The notes beneath the pieces are model-generated. The model was not told the origin of the DNA. It saw only the letters and a list, made by a program, of their open reading frames with translations, and searched no databases. From NCBI GenBank assembly GCA_963723355.1, contig CAVRQQ010000036.1, positions 1 to 30,689 on the forward strand: a DNA stretch of 30,689 nucleotides, given 5' to 3'. The stretch is from JAFDBW01 sp963723355. Lineage in GTDB: Bacteria; Desulfobacterota; Desulfuromonadia; Desulfuromonadales; BM103. Positions within the stretch are counted from its first letter, which is position 1; each line of letters opens with the position of its first letter. Both the position numbers and the translations under genes were made by a program. Positions 8,420 through 16,640 of this stretch are shown here, piece by piece.

Positions 8420-8612
8420 CAACAGTGACGAAACGGCCCCTGGGCGTCCCTGATTCGACTGCTCTACTCAACAGCCTGCCGCGTCTGCTCCCTGTTAAAG
8501 GAGTTCCGCTGCGTGATTCAGGTCCTGTTCGGGCCGTCTGGCTGTGTCCCTACACCATCGGTCACCCGCAGGTTTTTTACGCGCTCCATAGTGGCTTATT
8601 TCGTCACTGTTT
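8420..8612 (-). ncRNA. Structured small RNA with paired ends (possible 6S RNA)
   Basis: No credible protein gene fits here. On the minus strand a consensus -35 and a weak -10 predict a transcript start near 8612. Its first bases (8611-8599, AACAGTGACGAAA) are perfectly complementary to 8433-8421, which would close an RNA of about 192 bases, and a strong intrinsic terminator follows at 8377-8346. Inside, ACAGCC/GGCTGT and CTCC/GGAG pairs allow one long, interrupted hairpin. Size, paired ends and rod-like shape match 6S RNA, the regulator that binds sigma70 RNA polymerase. Signatures of tmRNA, RNase P RNA and SRP RNA are not seen. The existence of a stable RNA is well supported; the 6S identity is by shape and elimination only. 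Confidence 0.6.
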
Positions 8613-8619
8613 GAATTCA

Positions 8620-8647
8620 AGCTTACCGGCTGGTCGGGCGCTGTCAA
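8620..8647 (-). promoter_or_regulatory. Promoter of the structured ncRNA
   Basis: Minus strand TTGACA (8647-8642, perfect -35) is followed after 16 bases by TAAGCT (8625-8620, weak -10 that keeps the T, A and final T). The predicted start near 8612 falls exactly at the base where the paired 5' arm of the RNA begins, which supports both calls. Confidence 0.65.
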
Positions 8648-8761
8648 TGCAACTAAAAAATTATAATTTCGGGTAATTTGCTAATTAAAAAATGCACAAA
8701 AACAGTTAGTTAGAGGTTTGTCCCGTAACTTGCCGGAAACACTCGAAAGCAGGCGTCGACC

Positions 8762-9406
8762 TTAGCGCCACCGCTGACCGTCCCATTGGCAAATCGTAAA
8801 AAGACCCGGACGGGTGCCGGTGATCGCTAAAGACTGCTCTGCGTCGCTGAGGTAGATGGCGCCCGGGCCCATGGCGCTGAAACCGTGCTGGTCGAACTTG
8901 ATGCATGGGCGGTCGTTGCACGGGGGATAATCGGGGCTTGAAAAAGAGATGGCATCCCCCGGTGGCGTACTGATATTGCTGCAGGCCCGGCGATTGATCC
9001 CGGGGGCCCAACCGTAGGTCACCCCGGGCGGCAAACTGGTCTGCCACAGCCGGCCCGATTCGCCGTTCTCTGCAAAGCCATTACCGTTGTGGTCCCGCCA
9101 GCTGTAAGCGGCATAGCTCTGCGTCTCCTGTTCAAATACCAGAAAATGTCGCCGGGCCACCAGCGCCCCGTTGTTCATGGTCAGGTTGCCGGAGATCTCC
9201 GCCCGGGCCTGGAGTGACTTGAGATCTTCATAAAGTTGTTGACCGGCGCGTTTAAGGTGCCAGCCCCGGGCCAGTTTTCGACTCCCCCAGCTTACCGTGC
9301 ATACAAGGATGCCGATCAGGGCGATCACCAGCAACAGCTCCAGCAGGGTGAAGCCATCGGCAGTTCGGATCGGGTTGCATGCCCCGTCGTACGGAGGTCT
9401 GGTCAT
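8762..9406 (-). CDS. GspH/FimT-type minor pseudopilin
   Basis: 214-residue prepilin-like protein. After a 17-residue leader the prepilin peptidase site ADG^FTLLELLLVIALIG begins, with cleavage after Gly18, Phe at mature +1 and Glu at +5, followed by the hydrophobic helix that packs in the pilus core. The C-terminal part is a beta-rich head with cysteine pairs (RRACSN, CNDRPC), the GspH/FimT layout. The start ATG at 9406 overlaps the stop codon of the upstream PilY1-like gene as ATGA; a GTG four codons earlier is possible but less likely. It is the last gene of the minor-pilin operon. Role: priming or tip assembly of type IV pili, inferred from family and context. Confidence 0.92.
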   Translation of the reverse strand: MTRPPYDGACNPIRTADGFTLLELLLVIALIGILVCTVSWGSRKLARGWHLKRAGQQLYEDLKSLQARAEISGNLTMNNGALVARRHFLVFEQETQSYAAYSWRDHNGNGFAENGESGRLWQTSLPPGVTYGWAPGINRRACSNISTPPGDAISFSSPDYPPCNDRPCIKFDQHGFSAMGPGAIYLSDAEQSLAITGTRPGLFTICQWDGQRWR

Positions 9407-11156
9407 AGTGGCTTCCACGACAGGATCCGGACCGATCCCATGGCCCCGCTCGGCCCGGTCAGGCGATTCGCTGTACCGAACTGAGTTGTCTGTCCCTTGA
9501 TGTCCACCGACACGATTAGGCCGGGTGATGCGACAACCCGGCCAACGGTCGCCGCAGAGGTCTCCTTGCTTGAACTTTCCGTACCGTCCCTGTCGATTGC
9601 CACAAGTCTTCCGGCCGTCACTTGTTGGTTGATTTGGGCATGTGGCAGGTAGCTGGTCGCTGTAGCAAAAATTACGTTACCGAAAGCGTCGAGAAGCGGG
9701 GTTGCCCAGACCTTCTCGCCGGTCTGCAATGGATATCGCCAGCGCAGGCTGCCGCCGTCAGTTGAAATGTTCACCGCATAAAGAGCATATTGAACAAGAT
9801 CGCTGGTTCCCGCGACACCCCCGGTGCCGAACACTGCCACTTTGCCTTGCACGGCGACACCGGCTCCGATCGGTTCCCCGGCGCCGCCAGGTACGGTGAA
9901 AACCGGGCCCTCGCCATAGGCCCGACCATCACCCAGATCGAGAGCCCAGAGCTGTCCAACCAGGTCACCGAATACCAGTGTGTCATGACGATTATCCCCG
10001 TCAAGATCCATCAGTGCCGGGACCGCTGGCGTCGCTTCGGCGACCGGCCCTGATGCGGCGTATGAAGTGCTGAACTGCCAGAGCAGCTGGCCGGTTGTCA
10101 GCGACACCGCCAGGGCGTGCAGTCCGGCAGAACCGGTCTGCGGTGTAAAGTCGGCAGTCAGGTAAAGACAGTCAGATGTGCCGTCCTCGCATCGGGCCAG
10201 GTTGACGCCACGGGTCCGGCCGACCCCGGAGCCGGGCAGCGGCATTTCCCATAACAGCCCGGGCTGGTAGGGGTCTGTGACATCAAGGACAAAAAGACAG
10301 CTGCGCCGACTTTGCAGGATGGTTCCGGTGGCGACCAGGAGGGTCCGCCAGTTGCGCTGGCCGTCACCATCAAGATCAACAAAGTGTTCACCGACGACGG
10401 GTGTGCCGTCGAGGTGGATGGCGACCTGTCCGGGGGCGCTGTCGAGAGGTTGAGCGGCAAGATAGGGGAGGAAGCTGCCGGGCAGGTATGCCCACAGCTC
10501 CAGGCCACCATCCGGGTCATCAATCAGATAGCTGCCGGTGTCATCATCCCAGTGACTGACAAAAAATGCGTGCAGCATGCCGTCTTCGGCACCGGCGTAG
10601 AGGACTCGTGGGCGTTGCCGGGCCTCCTGGTCGACCCGGCTGCTGCTGATCAGGACCGGTGACGAACGACTGATTCCCCAAAGGCGTTGCTGGTCCTCGG
10701 TGGTCCCGGCGACCAGTTCCGGTGTGCCGCCGCGCCGACCGCGCACCGCGTGCAGCAGGATTTCCGCTTCGGCAACCGACGCACTGCCCAGGATCGGCTG
10801 CAGGCGTTCCGCCTGGCCAGCCTCCAGGGATGGAAAGCGCCATCAAGGTTGGTGAAGATCGTGCGACAGGGGTTGTCGGGATGAACACTCTCAGGTTGTG
10901 TCCTGCTGGTTCCGGCCGGCGGTACGTGCTCGGCAGCATCCCAGAGAACCCGCGGAAACGTGTCGAGGATATCGATGGCCCGCAGGTGTCCGCGGTGACC
11001 CAAGGTTTCGGCGCTGGCGACGTATACCACTCCGTCTGCGTATGCCGGAGTGGTGGTCACGTTCTCTTGCTGCAGATCACTGGCCAGGCTTTGTGCGTGG
11101 CTGGCCAGCCAGAGACAAAGACAGATAAACAGATACAGCGGGCGGTGTCGTTTCAT
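9403..11156 (-). CDS. Short PilY1-like pilus tip/assembly protein, reading frame broken near 10830
   Basis: The gene starts at ATG 11156 with GAGGGAG upstream and a signal peptide (LYLFICLCLWLASHAQSLA). The first frame gives about 105 residues with PilY1-like words (GHLRAIDILDTFPRVLWDA, RTIFTNLDG). The protein then continues in another frame from SLEAGQAERLQPILG to the TGA at 9403, giving the PilY1 beta-propeller: SRSSPVLI, AGAEDGMLHAF, LDGDGQRNWRTLLVATG and LMDLDGDNRHDTLVFGD, the last two being Asp-rich calcium-loop-like motifs. One missing base between 10820 and 10842 explains the break. About 580 residues in all, much shorter than PilY1 proteins of over 1000 residues; the von Willebrand-type N-terminal part is absent. 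It sits between pilX and fimT, the usual place for PilY1. Confidence 0.85.
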
Positions 11157-11189
11157 GTCTCCCTCGCTTTCATCAGTCAGATAACAGGC

Positions 11190-11720
11190 CTAGTCGGCGA
11201 TATCATAGGTGCTGACCGGTTGCGCGGACAGGTCGATAAGCATATCCCCTGTTGCCTGGCCGGTTTCTGTTGTCCCAGTTGCAGACGGCTGTTCGAAACC
11301 GCACAGGCTTTCGACCATGGCTTCGATCTCTCCCGGTCCCCGGGCCCGTGCCAGGACAAAAATTTTCAGGTCGTTGTCGGTGCGCAGGTCGTCATCGCCG
11401 TCAGGATTGTCACGCAGAAAGATTTCGACAGGGAAGCCGTTGACCGTGCTGACCCAGGCCGGTGCGTCCGGATAAGCGGGGCCTGCACCGGACAGATAAT
11501 CTCGCCAGCCCCGGCTGTCCGCATAGCTGGTTGCCAGTGTCTGCCGGGCGGCTTCTATCCCAGCCTGCGCCGCCCATAAAGCCTGTTCCTGTCTGTTTTC
11601 TGCGCCGACCCGGCGGGTCGACTGCCAGATCTTTTCCGCCAGGATATGAGACAGCGTCAGCAGCACTGCCAGCATCAGTACGACACTGACCAGGGCCATG
11701 CCGCGCTGGTTACAGGCCAT
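11190..11720 (-). CDS. PilX-type minor pilin/pilus assembly protein
   Basis: 176-residue protein with the prepilin-like N-terminus QRG^MALVSVVLMLAVLLTLS. The residue at mature position 5 is Ser rather than Glu, as often in PilX/GspK-like members that sit at the tip complex. Next comes an amphipathic helix (ENRQEQALWAAQAGIEAARQ), the usual PilX N-domain feature, then a variable acidic region. The start ATG at 11720 follows GAGGTAAAG and lies inside the last codons of pilW in the alternative frame (11-base overlap ending at 11710). It is followed 33 bases later by the PilY1-like gene. No frame defect is seen in this gene. Confidence 0.85.
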   Translation of the reverse strand: MACNQRGMALVSVVLMLAVLLTLSHILAEKIWQSTRRVGAENRQEQALWAAQAGIEAARQTLATSYADSRGWRDYLSGAGPAYPDAPAWVSTVNGFPVEIFLRDNPDGDDDLRTDNDLKIFVLARARGPGEIEAMVESLCGFEQPSATGTTETGQATGDMLIDLSAQPVSTYDIAD

Positions 11721-12646
11721 GGTTCTTTACCTCGACCAGGCGTGTGACCAGCTGCCTGCGGAAGTGGTCATGAAACGGCCCGTAAACCTGGTTGGCCAGA
11801 GCTATAGATACCGGTGTCGATGTGGTCCCGATCCTGTCGCAAGCTGCGTACCAGCAGGCTGATCCGGATGCCGCGTACGTTTTTTGTGTCCGCCGGTTGA
11901 TCGACCATGGCGCCGTCATCAAGCAGGTACTCAAACTGCAGACCATCCACGGCCTGATCGAGAATCTCTCGGCTGGTGAAGTCATCCCGGCGCAGGCGCT
12001 TGCTCCCGGCAAAGGATTCCGCCTCGTAGATACAGGCGCGCAGGCCAAGGACTTCGGTGTCGGCAGAAACAGTCTCCCGGAGGGGTTGCTCAAGCTCCAC
12101 TTCGAGGTTTGCCTGTCGCAGCGGGTAGCAGGTGTGTTGGCTGGCAAAGACCAGGTGATTGATCGCCTCGGGCGCTGGCTGCAGCTCACGCGTTGAACCG
12201 GGGCTGCGATTGGGGCGACGATTCAGGACAACCGATGTCTCGCCAACTTGTGCGGTTTGGGCAAGCCGCAATGGCGGAGTGAAAGACACAGCTTTGACAA
12301 GCGTCAGTCGATCGTCGCCGTCGGCGAGGTCTTCGGCAACCAACGAAAAAGGTAAGGTTTCAATCGGATCGCCGGCCAGGCTGTCATGGGTCAGAATCAA
12401 CGGCGCACCCTCAGCTGTCTGTGGCACGGGGCCGAGCAGAAAAGCAGCGTCGCGTATGTCGCTGGCCATGAACCGGATCAGTCGTTCGGCGCGGTCCTGA
12501 AGGTCGTTGCGGCTGATCTCGGCAAGAATGCGCGACTGGAAGTTGAGGATAACCTGCAGGATCATGATCCCGGCAATTGATGCGATGGTCATGGCGACCA
12601 GCAGCTCGACCAGCGTCATGCCGTTACAGCTGGCGACTCTGTTCAT
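11710..12646 (-). CDS. PilW-type minor pilin, reading frame broken near 11810
   Basis: The gene starts at ATG 12646, overlapping the pilV stop as ATGA. The prepilin site is CNG^MTLVELLVAMTIASIAG with Glu at +5. The body matches PilW layout (NDLQDRAERLIRFMASDIRDAAF near residue 45). In the starting frame it ends at a TGA near 11768 with an unlikely tail. The neighbouring frame carries a typical PilW C-terminus (QVYGPFHDHFRRQLVTRLVEVKN) and stops at 11710, overlapping the pilX start. One extra base somewhere between about 11795 and 11830 reconciles the two frames. With that correction the protein is about 311 residues. It is a minor pilin of the type IV pilus tip-priming complex. Confidence 0.85.
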
Positions 12647-13014
12647 GGTGTCGAACGAACCGTCTGCAACTGGTAACGGTGCGGACGACCCTGGTGCAGC
12701 CAGTGTGCGGTTACGGTTATTCTGCTCTGTCCGTCTGGGAGCCCGTCTGAATCAATTCTCTGTCGGATTTCGACACCACCCTCCTGGAGCGGTATTTCAG
12801 TCAATGCTCCGAGGCGACCATAATCGATGACCTGCAGTTCAGCCATCACTTCGCCGGCCAGCCTGCGCGCCCTGGCATGCAGGTTAAGTCCCTGGTTTGC
12901 CTGCATGTGGGTTAACAACAGCGGTAGCAACCCCATGCTGGCAACCAGGAAAATGACCAGTGAAACCATGACTTCAACCAGCGTAAACCCCGTATCCCTC
13001 CTGACGGTAATCAT
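12643..13014 (-). CDS. PilV-type minor pilin (prepilin-type cleavage/methylation protein)
   Basis: 123-residue prepilin. The start ATG at 13014 follows a strong GGGAGGGAG ribosome site; an earlier in-frame start would add 14 residues before a leader that is already complete. The cleavage site is DTG^FTLVEVMVSLVIFLVASMG, with Phe at +1 and Glu at +5. A short globular C-terminal half (VEIRQRIDSDG, ITVTAHWLHQGRPHRYQLQT) follows. The length is typical for PilV/GspI-like pilins. It is first in the operon pilV-pilW-pilX-pilY1-fimT and starts 54 bases after the radC stop, so it could share the radC promoter. The last base of its stop codon overlaps the pilW start codon region. Confidence 0.92.
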   Translation of the reverse strand: MITVRRDTGFTLVEVMVSLVIFLVASMGLLPLLLTHMQANQGLNLHARARRLAGEVMAELQVIDYGRLGALTEIPLQEGGVEIRQRIDSDGLPDGQSRITVTAHWLHQGRPHRYQLQTVRSTP

Positions 13015-13068
13015 TGTTTCTCCCTCCCTGTTCAATACAGATCCATTACATAACAAATAACCCTCTGC

Positions 13069-13755
13069 TCAATCGAGCAGTCCACGGTCGGCCAGACTCA
13101 CGTAGCGGCCGTTGCCGATGATGATATGGTCCAGCACGCGCACCCCCATCAAAGCCCCGGCATCGCGCAAACGGCTTGTCAGCTCGAGATCCTCGCGACT
13201 TGGTGCAGGGTCTCCTGAAGGGTGGTTATGGACGAAAAGAACCGCGGCGGCAGACTCGCGGATGACCGGCTGGAATACTTCCCGGGGGTGTACGATGCTG
13301 GCATTAAGGCTCCCCTCGGAGACCTGGATCTCCCGCAGGACCCGGTTCTTGCTGTCGAGCAGCAGAGTGAAGAAAACTTCCTTCTTGCGGTCGCGCAGAC
13401 GTTCGTGGAAATGGGCAAAAACCTCGCGGGAACTGGTGAAGCGGGTACCGGGCGAGAGAGGGGTTGCGGCGAAGCGACGGGACAGCTCGCCGAGAGCCAG
13501 AATTTCCGCGGCTTTGGCCGGGCCGATGCCGGGCACTTCACAGAGCTCGGCCGCGGCAGCAGACGCCATGGCGCGTAATGAGCCGAAACGGTTCAGTAGT
13601 TGGCGAGACAGGTCAAGCGCACTGCTGCCACTGCCCGAATGACCCGTTCGCAGGATCAAGGCCAGAAGCTCGGTGTCGCTGAGTGTTGCGGGACCTGTCG
13701 AAAGAAGTTTCTCCCGCGGCCGGTCGGCCACGGGCCAGTCCTTGATGCAGGACAT
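13069..13755 (-). CDS. radC: RadC/YicR family JAB-domain protein
   Basis: 228-residue protein of the RadC family. The N-terminal part contains a helix-hairpin-helix (LCEVPGIGPAKAAEIL near residues 66-81). The C-terminal half is a JAMM/JAB1 metalloprotease-like domain with the motif FVHNHPSGDPAPSRED, supplying the two His and the Asp/Ser metal ligands. Despite its name, direct evidence for a DNA-repair role is weak in the family, and the biochemical activity is not established. The start ATG at 13755 is preceded by GGGAGGGG. A short CTGCTC/GAGCAG hairpin overlaps the stop codon (13065-13080), without a T-run on the coding strand, so read-through into pilV is likely. Confidence 0.95.
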   Translation of the reverse strand: MSCIKDWPVADRPREKLLSTGPATLSDTELLALILRTGHSGSGSSALDLSRQLLNRFGSLRAMASAAAAELCEVPGIGPAKAAEILALGELSRRFAATPLSPGTRFTSSREVFAHFHERLRDRKKEVFFTLLLDSKNRVLREIQVSEGSLNASIVHPREVFQPVIRESAAAVLFVHNHPSGDPAPSREDLELTSRLRDAGALMGVRVLDHIIIGNGRYVSLADRGLLD

Positions 13756-13858
13756 CGTCCCCTCCCATGTTCAATTCATTACATCAGCAATCAATAAGAA
13801 ACTTCAAAATACCATAAAGTTGCGAGGATGCAAGTCTCATTGCAGAGACAGTTTTCCA

Positions 13859-13890
13859 ATCCGCCTTTGCAGATTTGATCTGTGGCCAAA
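13859..13890. repeat. Dispersed CAGATTTGATC repeat, copy 2
   Basis: The plus strand reads ATCCGCC, a short T-rich spacer, CAGATTTGATC, then TGTGGCCAAA. Nearly the same string occurs at 16600-16630, and a disrupted copy lies at 8262-8300 on the other strand. This copy lies in the 156-base gap between radC and the hemolysin III gene. Confidence 0.65.
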
Positions 13891-13911
13891 CAAAGAAAAA
13901 ACCATGATGTT

Positions 13912-14571
13912 TTATACGAGCTTGAGCGGCACGACGTACCAGAGGATCGACAGGTAATGACAGAGGCTGCCGGCGACCACGAACAGGTGCCAGATGGCGT
14001 GGTTGTAGGGGATCCGGTCGATGGCGTAGAAGATGATGCCGACCGTGTAGCAGAGGCCTCCGGCGAACAGCCAGAGCACACCCTTGAGCGGCACCATGCT
14101 CAGCAGGCCTTCGAGGTCGACGACGATCAGCCAGCCGAGCGCGATATACAGGACCGGGGCGAGAAACGCCAGGCGGTGGGTCATGAACGTTTTGAAAACC
14201 ACCCCGACCACAGCGAGCCCCCAGACCACGCCGAACAGAGCCCAGCCGTTGCCCTCGCGCATCGAGACCAGGGTAAACGGCGTATAGGACGCGGCGATCA
14301 CCAGGAAGATGCCGGCGTGGTCGAGGATCCGGAAGATGTAGCGGACTCTTTGGTTGCGAAAGGAGTGGTAGAGCGTCGAGATAATGTAGAAAATGCTCAG
14401 AACGCTGCAAAACACCGCCGAGCTGACAATCCGGTAAGGGTCTCCGGTGCGGGAGGCTGCGACCAAAAGGATCACCAGACCGACGATGCTCAGCAGAGCG
14501 GCCACACAGTGAGTCAGGCGATTGGCCAGTTCTTCGGCTTCGCTGTAGGTGATCAGGTGATACTTGGACAT
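13912..14571 (-). CDS. Hemolysin III/PAQR family membrane protein (TrhA-like)
   Basis: 219-residue integral membrane protein with about seven hydrophobic helices. It carries the family's conserved polar residues: an N-terminal TYSEAEELANRLTHCVAALL, a second motif STLYHSF, and the closing HAIWHLFVVAGSLCHYLSI. These His, Ser and Asp residues bind a zinc ion in PAQR receptors. E. coli TrhA (YqfA) of this family helps keep membrane fluidity in balance; old reports of hemolysis by relatives give the name. The start ATG at 14571 follows GGAGACC. It stands alone, divergent from the methyltransferase gene at 14753. Confidence 0.93.
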   Translation of the reverse strand: MSKYHLITYSEAEELANRLTHCVAALLSIVGLVILLVAASRTGDPYRIVSSAVFCSVLSIFYIISTLYHSFRNQRVRYIFRILDHAGIFLVIAASYTPFTLVSMREGNGWALFGVVWGLAVVGVVFKTFMTHRLAFLAPVLYIALGWLIVVDLEGLLSMVPLKGVLWLFAGGLCYTVGIIFYAIDRIPYNHAIWHLFVVAGSLCHYLSILWYVVPLKLV

Positions 14572-14752
14572 GATCGGTCTCCACCACTTTGCATCATTGT
14601 TTCATGATAGCAGAAGCGAGAAGCCGATGAGGGGGGCACGTAAAATTTTTTGACTTTCCCTGTGCCGGTAGTCAATGCTATAGCTGCGCTGCGCAAAAGC
14701 CTCGGATTTCATCGCTGAGGATGCTTTTTACATGCTATTTTCTGGAGTAAAA

Positions 14753-15454
14753 ATGGCCAAACCCTGGATAACGCTGGATCGTGTCGATACCGAGGAAGGC
14801 GAGCTCGAGCTGCGGCAACGCGGCGAGAAGGACTTCCTGATTACCGTCGGCGGCCTGGTGCTGATGAACAGCCTCTCCAACCGCTCCGAGGTCGTCCTTG
14901 GTCAGCTTGGCTGCCAGCATCTAGCGAATCATCCGGCGCCCCGGGTCCTGGTGGGTGGCCTCGGTATGGGCTACACGCTCAAGGCGGTTCTTGACTGCCT
15001 GCCGGCGACCGCGCAGGTGGTGGTCGCCGAGCTCAACCCGACGGTTGTCGAGTGGTGCCGTGGCCCCCTGGCCCTGTTGACCGATGCCGCTGTTGACGAC
15101 CCCCGGGTTACGGTCGAAATCTGCGATGTTGCAAAGCTGGTGCGTCGTTGCGCGCAGGGTGATGCAACGGGCAGTTTCGATGCTGTGGTCTTCGATCTCT
15201 ACAAGGGCCCGCACTACCGGACCGACAAAATTAATGATCCGCTCTACGGCAGCAAGGCGATCAACAACGTCTGCGCCTGTCTCAAGCCGGAGGGGCTGTT
15301 TACCGTGTGGGGGGAGAATTACGACGAGGGCTTCGATCAGCGCCTGGGTGCCGCAGGCTTCACCACCCGCAGCGAACGTCCGGGGCGTGGTGGCTACCGG
15401 CACGTGGTGTTCGTCGCGAAAAAGGCGGCCGACAAACGCCGGAAAGGTGCATGA
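14753..15454 (+). CDS. Spermidine-synthase-like class I methyltransferase-fold protein
   Basis: 233-residue protein of the spermine/spermidine synthase-like fold. The AdoMet/decarboxy-AdoMet binding motif I reads PRVLVGGLGMGYTLKAVLD, followed by the acidic strand-2 end (VVVAELNPTVVEW) and the motif FDAVVFDLYKGP in place of the catalytic D-x-x-D segment of true spermidine synthases. The N-terminal beta region is short. The ATG at 14753 is chosen because GGAG lies five bases upstream; an earlier ATG at 14732 would add seven residues without a ribosome site. It overlaps the start of the YaiI gene. Substrate unknown; polyamine synthesis is uncertain, and a small-molecule or protein transfer role is equally possible. 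Confidence 0.8.
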   Translation: MAKPWITLDRVDTEEGELELRQRGEKDFLITVGGLVLMNSLSNRSEVVLGQLGCQHLANHPAPRVLVGGLGMGYTLKAVLDCLPATAQVVVAELNPTVVEWCRGPLALLTDAAVDDPRVTVEICDVAKLVRRCAQGDATGSFDAVVFDLYKGPHYRTDKINDPLYGSKAINNVCACLKPEGLFTVWGENYDEGFDQRLGAAGFTTRSERPGRGGYRHVVFVAKKAADKRRKGA

Positions 15455-15897
15455 TGCGAATCTGGGTTGATGCCGATGCCTGTCCCCGGGTGATCAAGGA
15501 GATCCTGTTCCGGGCCGCCGAACGCAAGCAGGTGCAACTGACCCTGGTGGCCAACCAGCCGCTGCGCACACCGCCGTCGTCCTATATTGATACCATGGTT
15601 GTTGCTGCCGGCTTCGACGTCGCCGATGACAGGATCGTCGAGCTGCTCAGCCCCGGTGACCTGGTGGTCACCGCAGATATCCCCCTGGCTGCAGCGGCCA
15701 TCGCAAGAGAGGGGCATGCTCTCAACCCGCGTGGCGAGCTCTACACCCAGGACAATATCCAGGAGCGCCTCGCCGTGCGCAACATGCTCGACGAACTGCG
15801 CGGCTGCGGCATCGATACCGGTGGCCCGTCAGCCCTGAACGCTTCTGACCGACAGGCCTTCGCCAATCAACTCGACAAATTCCTGGCCAGGATTTAA
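15451..15897 (+). CDS. YaiI/UPF0178 family protein (PIN-like fold)
   Basis: 148-residue protein matching E. coli YaiI closely: MRIWVDADACPRVIKEILFR at the start, then VVAAGFDVADDRIVELLSPGD, VVTADIPLAAAAI, ALNPRGELYTQDNI and GGPSALNASDRQAFANQLDKFL. The conserved Asp residues (DADAC, GD, TADIP) resemble the acidic pocket of PIN-type nucleases, but activity has not been shown for the family. Two ATG codons lie in tandem at 15451 and 15454; the first overlaps the upstream stop as ATGATG. It is part of a tight plus-strand set with the methyltransferase before it and the exonuclease after it. Confidence 0.93.
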   Translation: MMRIWVDADACPRVIKEILFRAAERKQVQLTLVANQPLRTPPSSYIDTMVVAAGFDVADDRIVELLSPGDLVVTADIPLAAAAIAREGHALNPRGELYTQDNIQERLAVRNMLDELRGCGIDTGGPSALNASDRQAFANQLDKFLARI

Positions 15898-15913
15898 GGT
15901 GCTAGCGTCTCCC

Positions 15914-16534
15914 ATGATTACAATGTCTGCCGAAACGATTGTCGTCCTCGACTTTGAAACCAGCGGTATCTCGCCCGATCACGGTGACCGGGCAATCGAG
16001 ATCGGTGCCGTGAAGTTGCGGCAAGGTGAGGTCGTCGACCGTTTCCAGAGCCTGATGAACCCCGGCGTCCGGGTCAACAGTTTCATCGAATCTTACACCG
16101 GTATCACCAACCAGATGGTCGAGTCGGCGCCAAAGGCTGACAGGGTGATGCGAGATTTTTCCCGTTTCATCGGCGATCATCCACTGGTGGCGCACAATGC
16201 ATCATTCGACCGCCGCTTTCTCGATGCCGAATTCCGGCGGATCGGCGCCCGGCGCAGCCAGGAGTTCGGCTGCTCGATGCTGACCGCGCGACGCATCTAT
16301 CCTGACGCGCCCAACCACAAACTGGAAACCCTGGTGCGCTACAGGGGGCTGTACACCGACGGCATCTTCCACCGCGCCCTGGCTGATGCGGAGATGACCG
16401 CACACCTCTGGATGAAGATGACCGAGGACCTGTGCGAAAACTATGGGCTTGAGGAGGTTTCCTTCGCCCTGATGTGCGGCTTGATGAAGGTTTCAAAAAG
16501 CAGGGTTGCCGACTACCTGTGCCGGTGTTCCTGA
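15914..16534 (+). CDS. DEDDh 3'-5' exonuclease (DnaQ/PolC epsilon-like)
   Basis: 206-residue single-domain exonuclease of the DNA polymerase III epsilon superfamily. The four acidic ligands are visible: ExoI DFETSG near the N-terminus, ExoII HNASFDRRFLD, and ExoIII with the DEDDh histidine in HRALADAEMTAHLW. It removes 3' nucleotides from DNA or RNA with two metal ions. Genes like this act in proofreading, repair or RNA trimming; no polymerase domain is attached. The start is uncertain: ATG 15914 is used, ATG 15923 is possible, and a GTG at 15899 has AGGA at better spacing. It follows the YaiI gene by a few bases. Confidence 0.9.
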   Translation: MITMSAETIVVLDFETSGISPDHGDRAIEIGAVKLRQGEVVDRFQSLMNPGVRVNSFIESYTGITNQMVESAPKADRVMRDFSRFIGDHPLVAHNASFDRRFLDAEFRRIGARRSQEFGCSMLTARRIYPDAPNHKLETLVRYRGLYTDGIFHRALADAEMTAHLWMKMTEDLCENYGLEEVSFALMCGLMKVSKSRVADYLCRCS

Positions 16535-16599
16535 TGGCCGGGTGAGCAAGCCTGCCTTTGCTTCAACCGGGCTTTAGGTTAGAATGGTTTGACTTAGTG

Positions 16600-16630
16600 A
16601 TCCGCTTTTTCAGATTTGATCCGTGGCAAA
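16600..16630. repeat. Dispersed CAGATTTGATC repeat, copy 3
   Basis: Reads ATCCGC, T-rich spacer, CAGATTTGATC, CGTGGCAAAA. It differs from the 13859 copy at only a few positions. It lies immediately before the ribosome site of the DUF423 gene, so it is part of that gene's leader. Confidence 0.65.
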
Positions 16631-16640
16631 ACAGGGGGCG

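Noticed and set aside
8425..8676. 83-codon plus-strand frame over the ncRNA locus
   Set aside because: No ribosome site, atypical composition, and it covers the promoter and paired ends of the opposite-strand RNA.
10650..11720. Programmed frameshifting as the cause of the pilin-operon frame breaks
   Set aside because: No slippery heptamer, no downstream pseudoknot and different directions (one base lost in one gene, one gained in the other).
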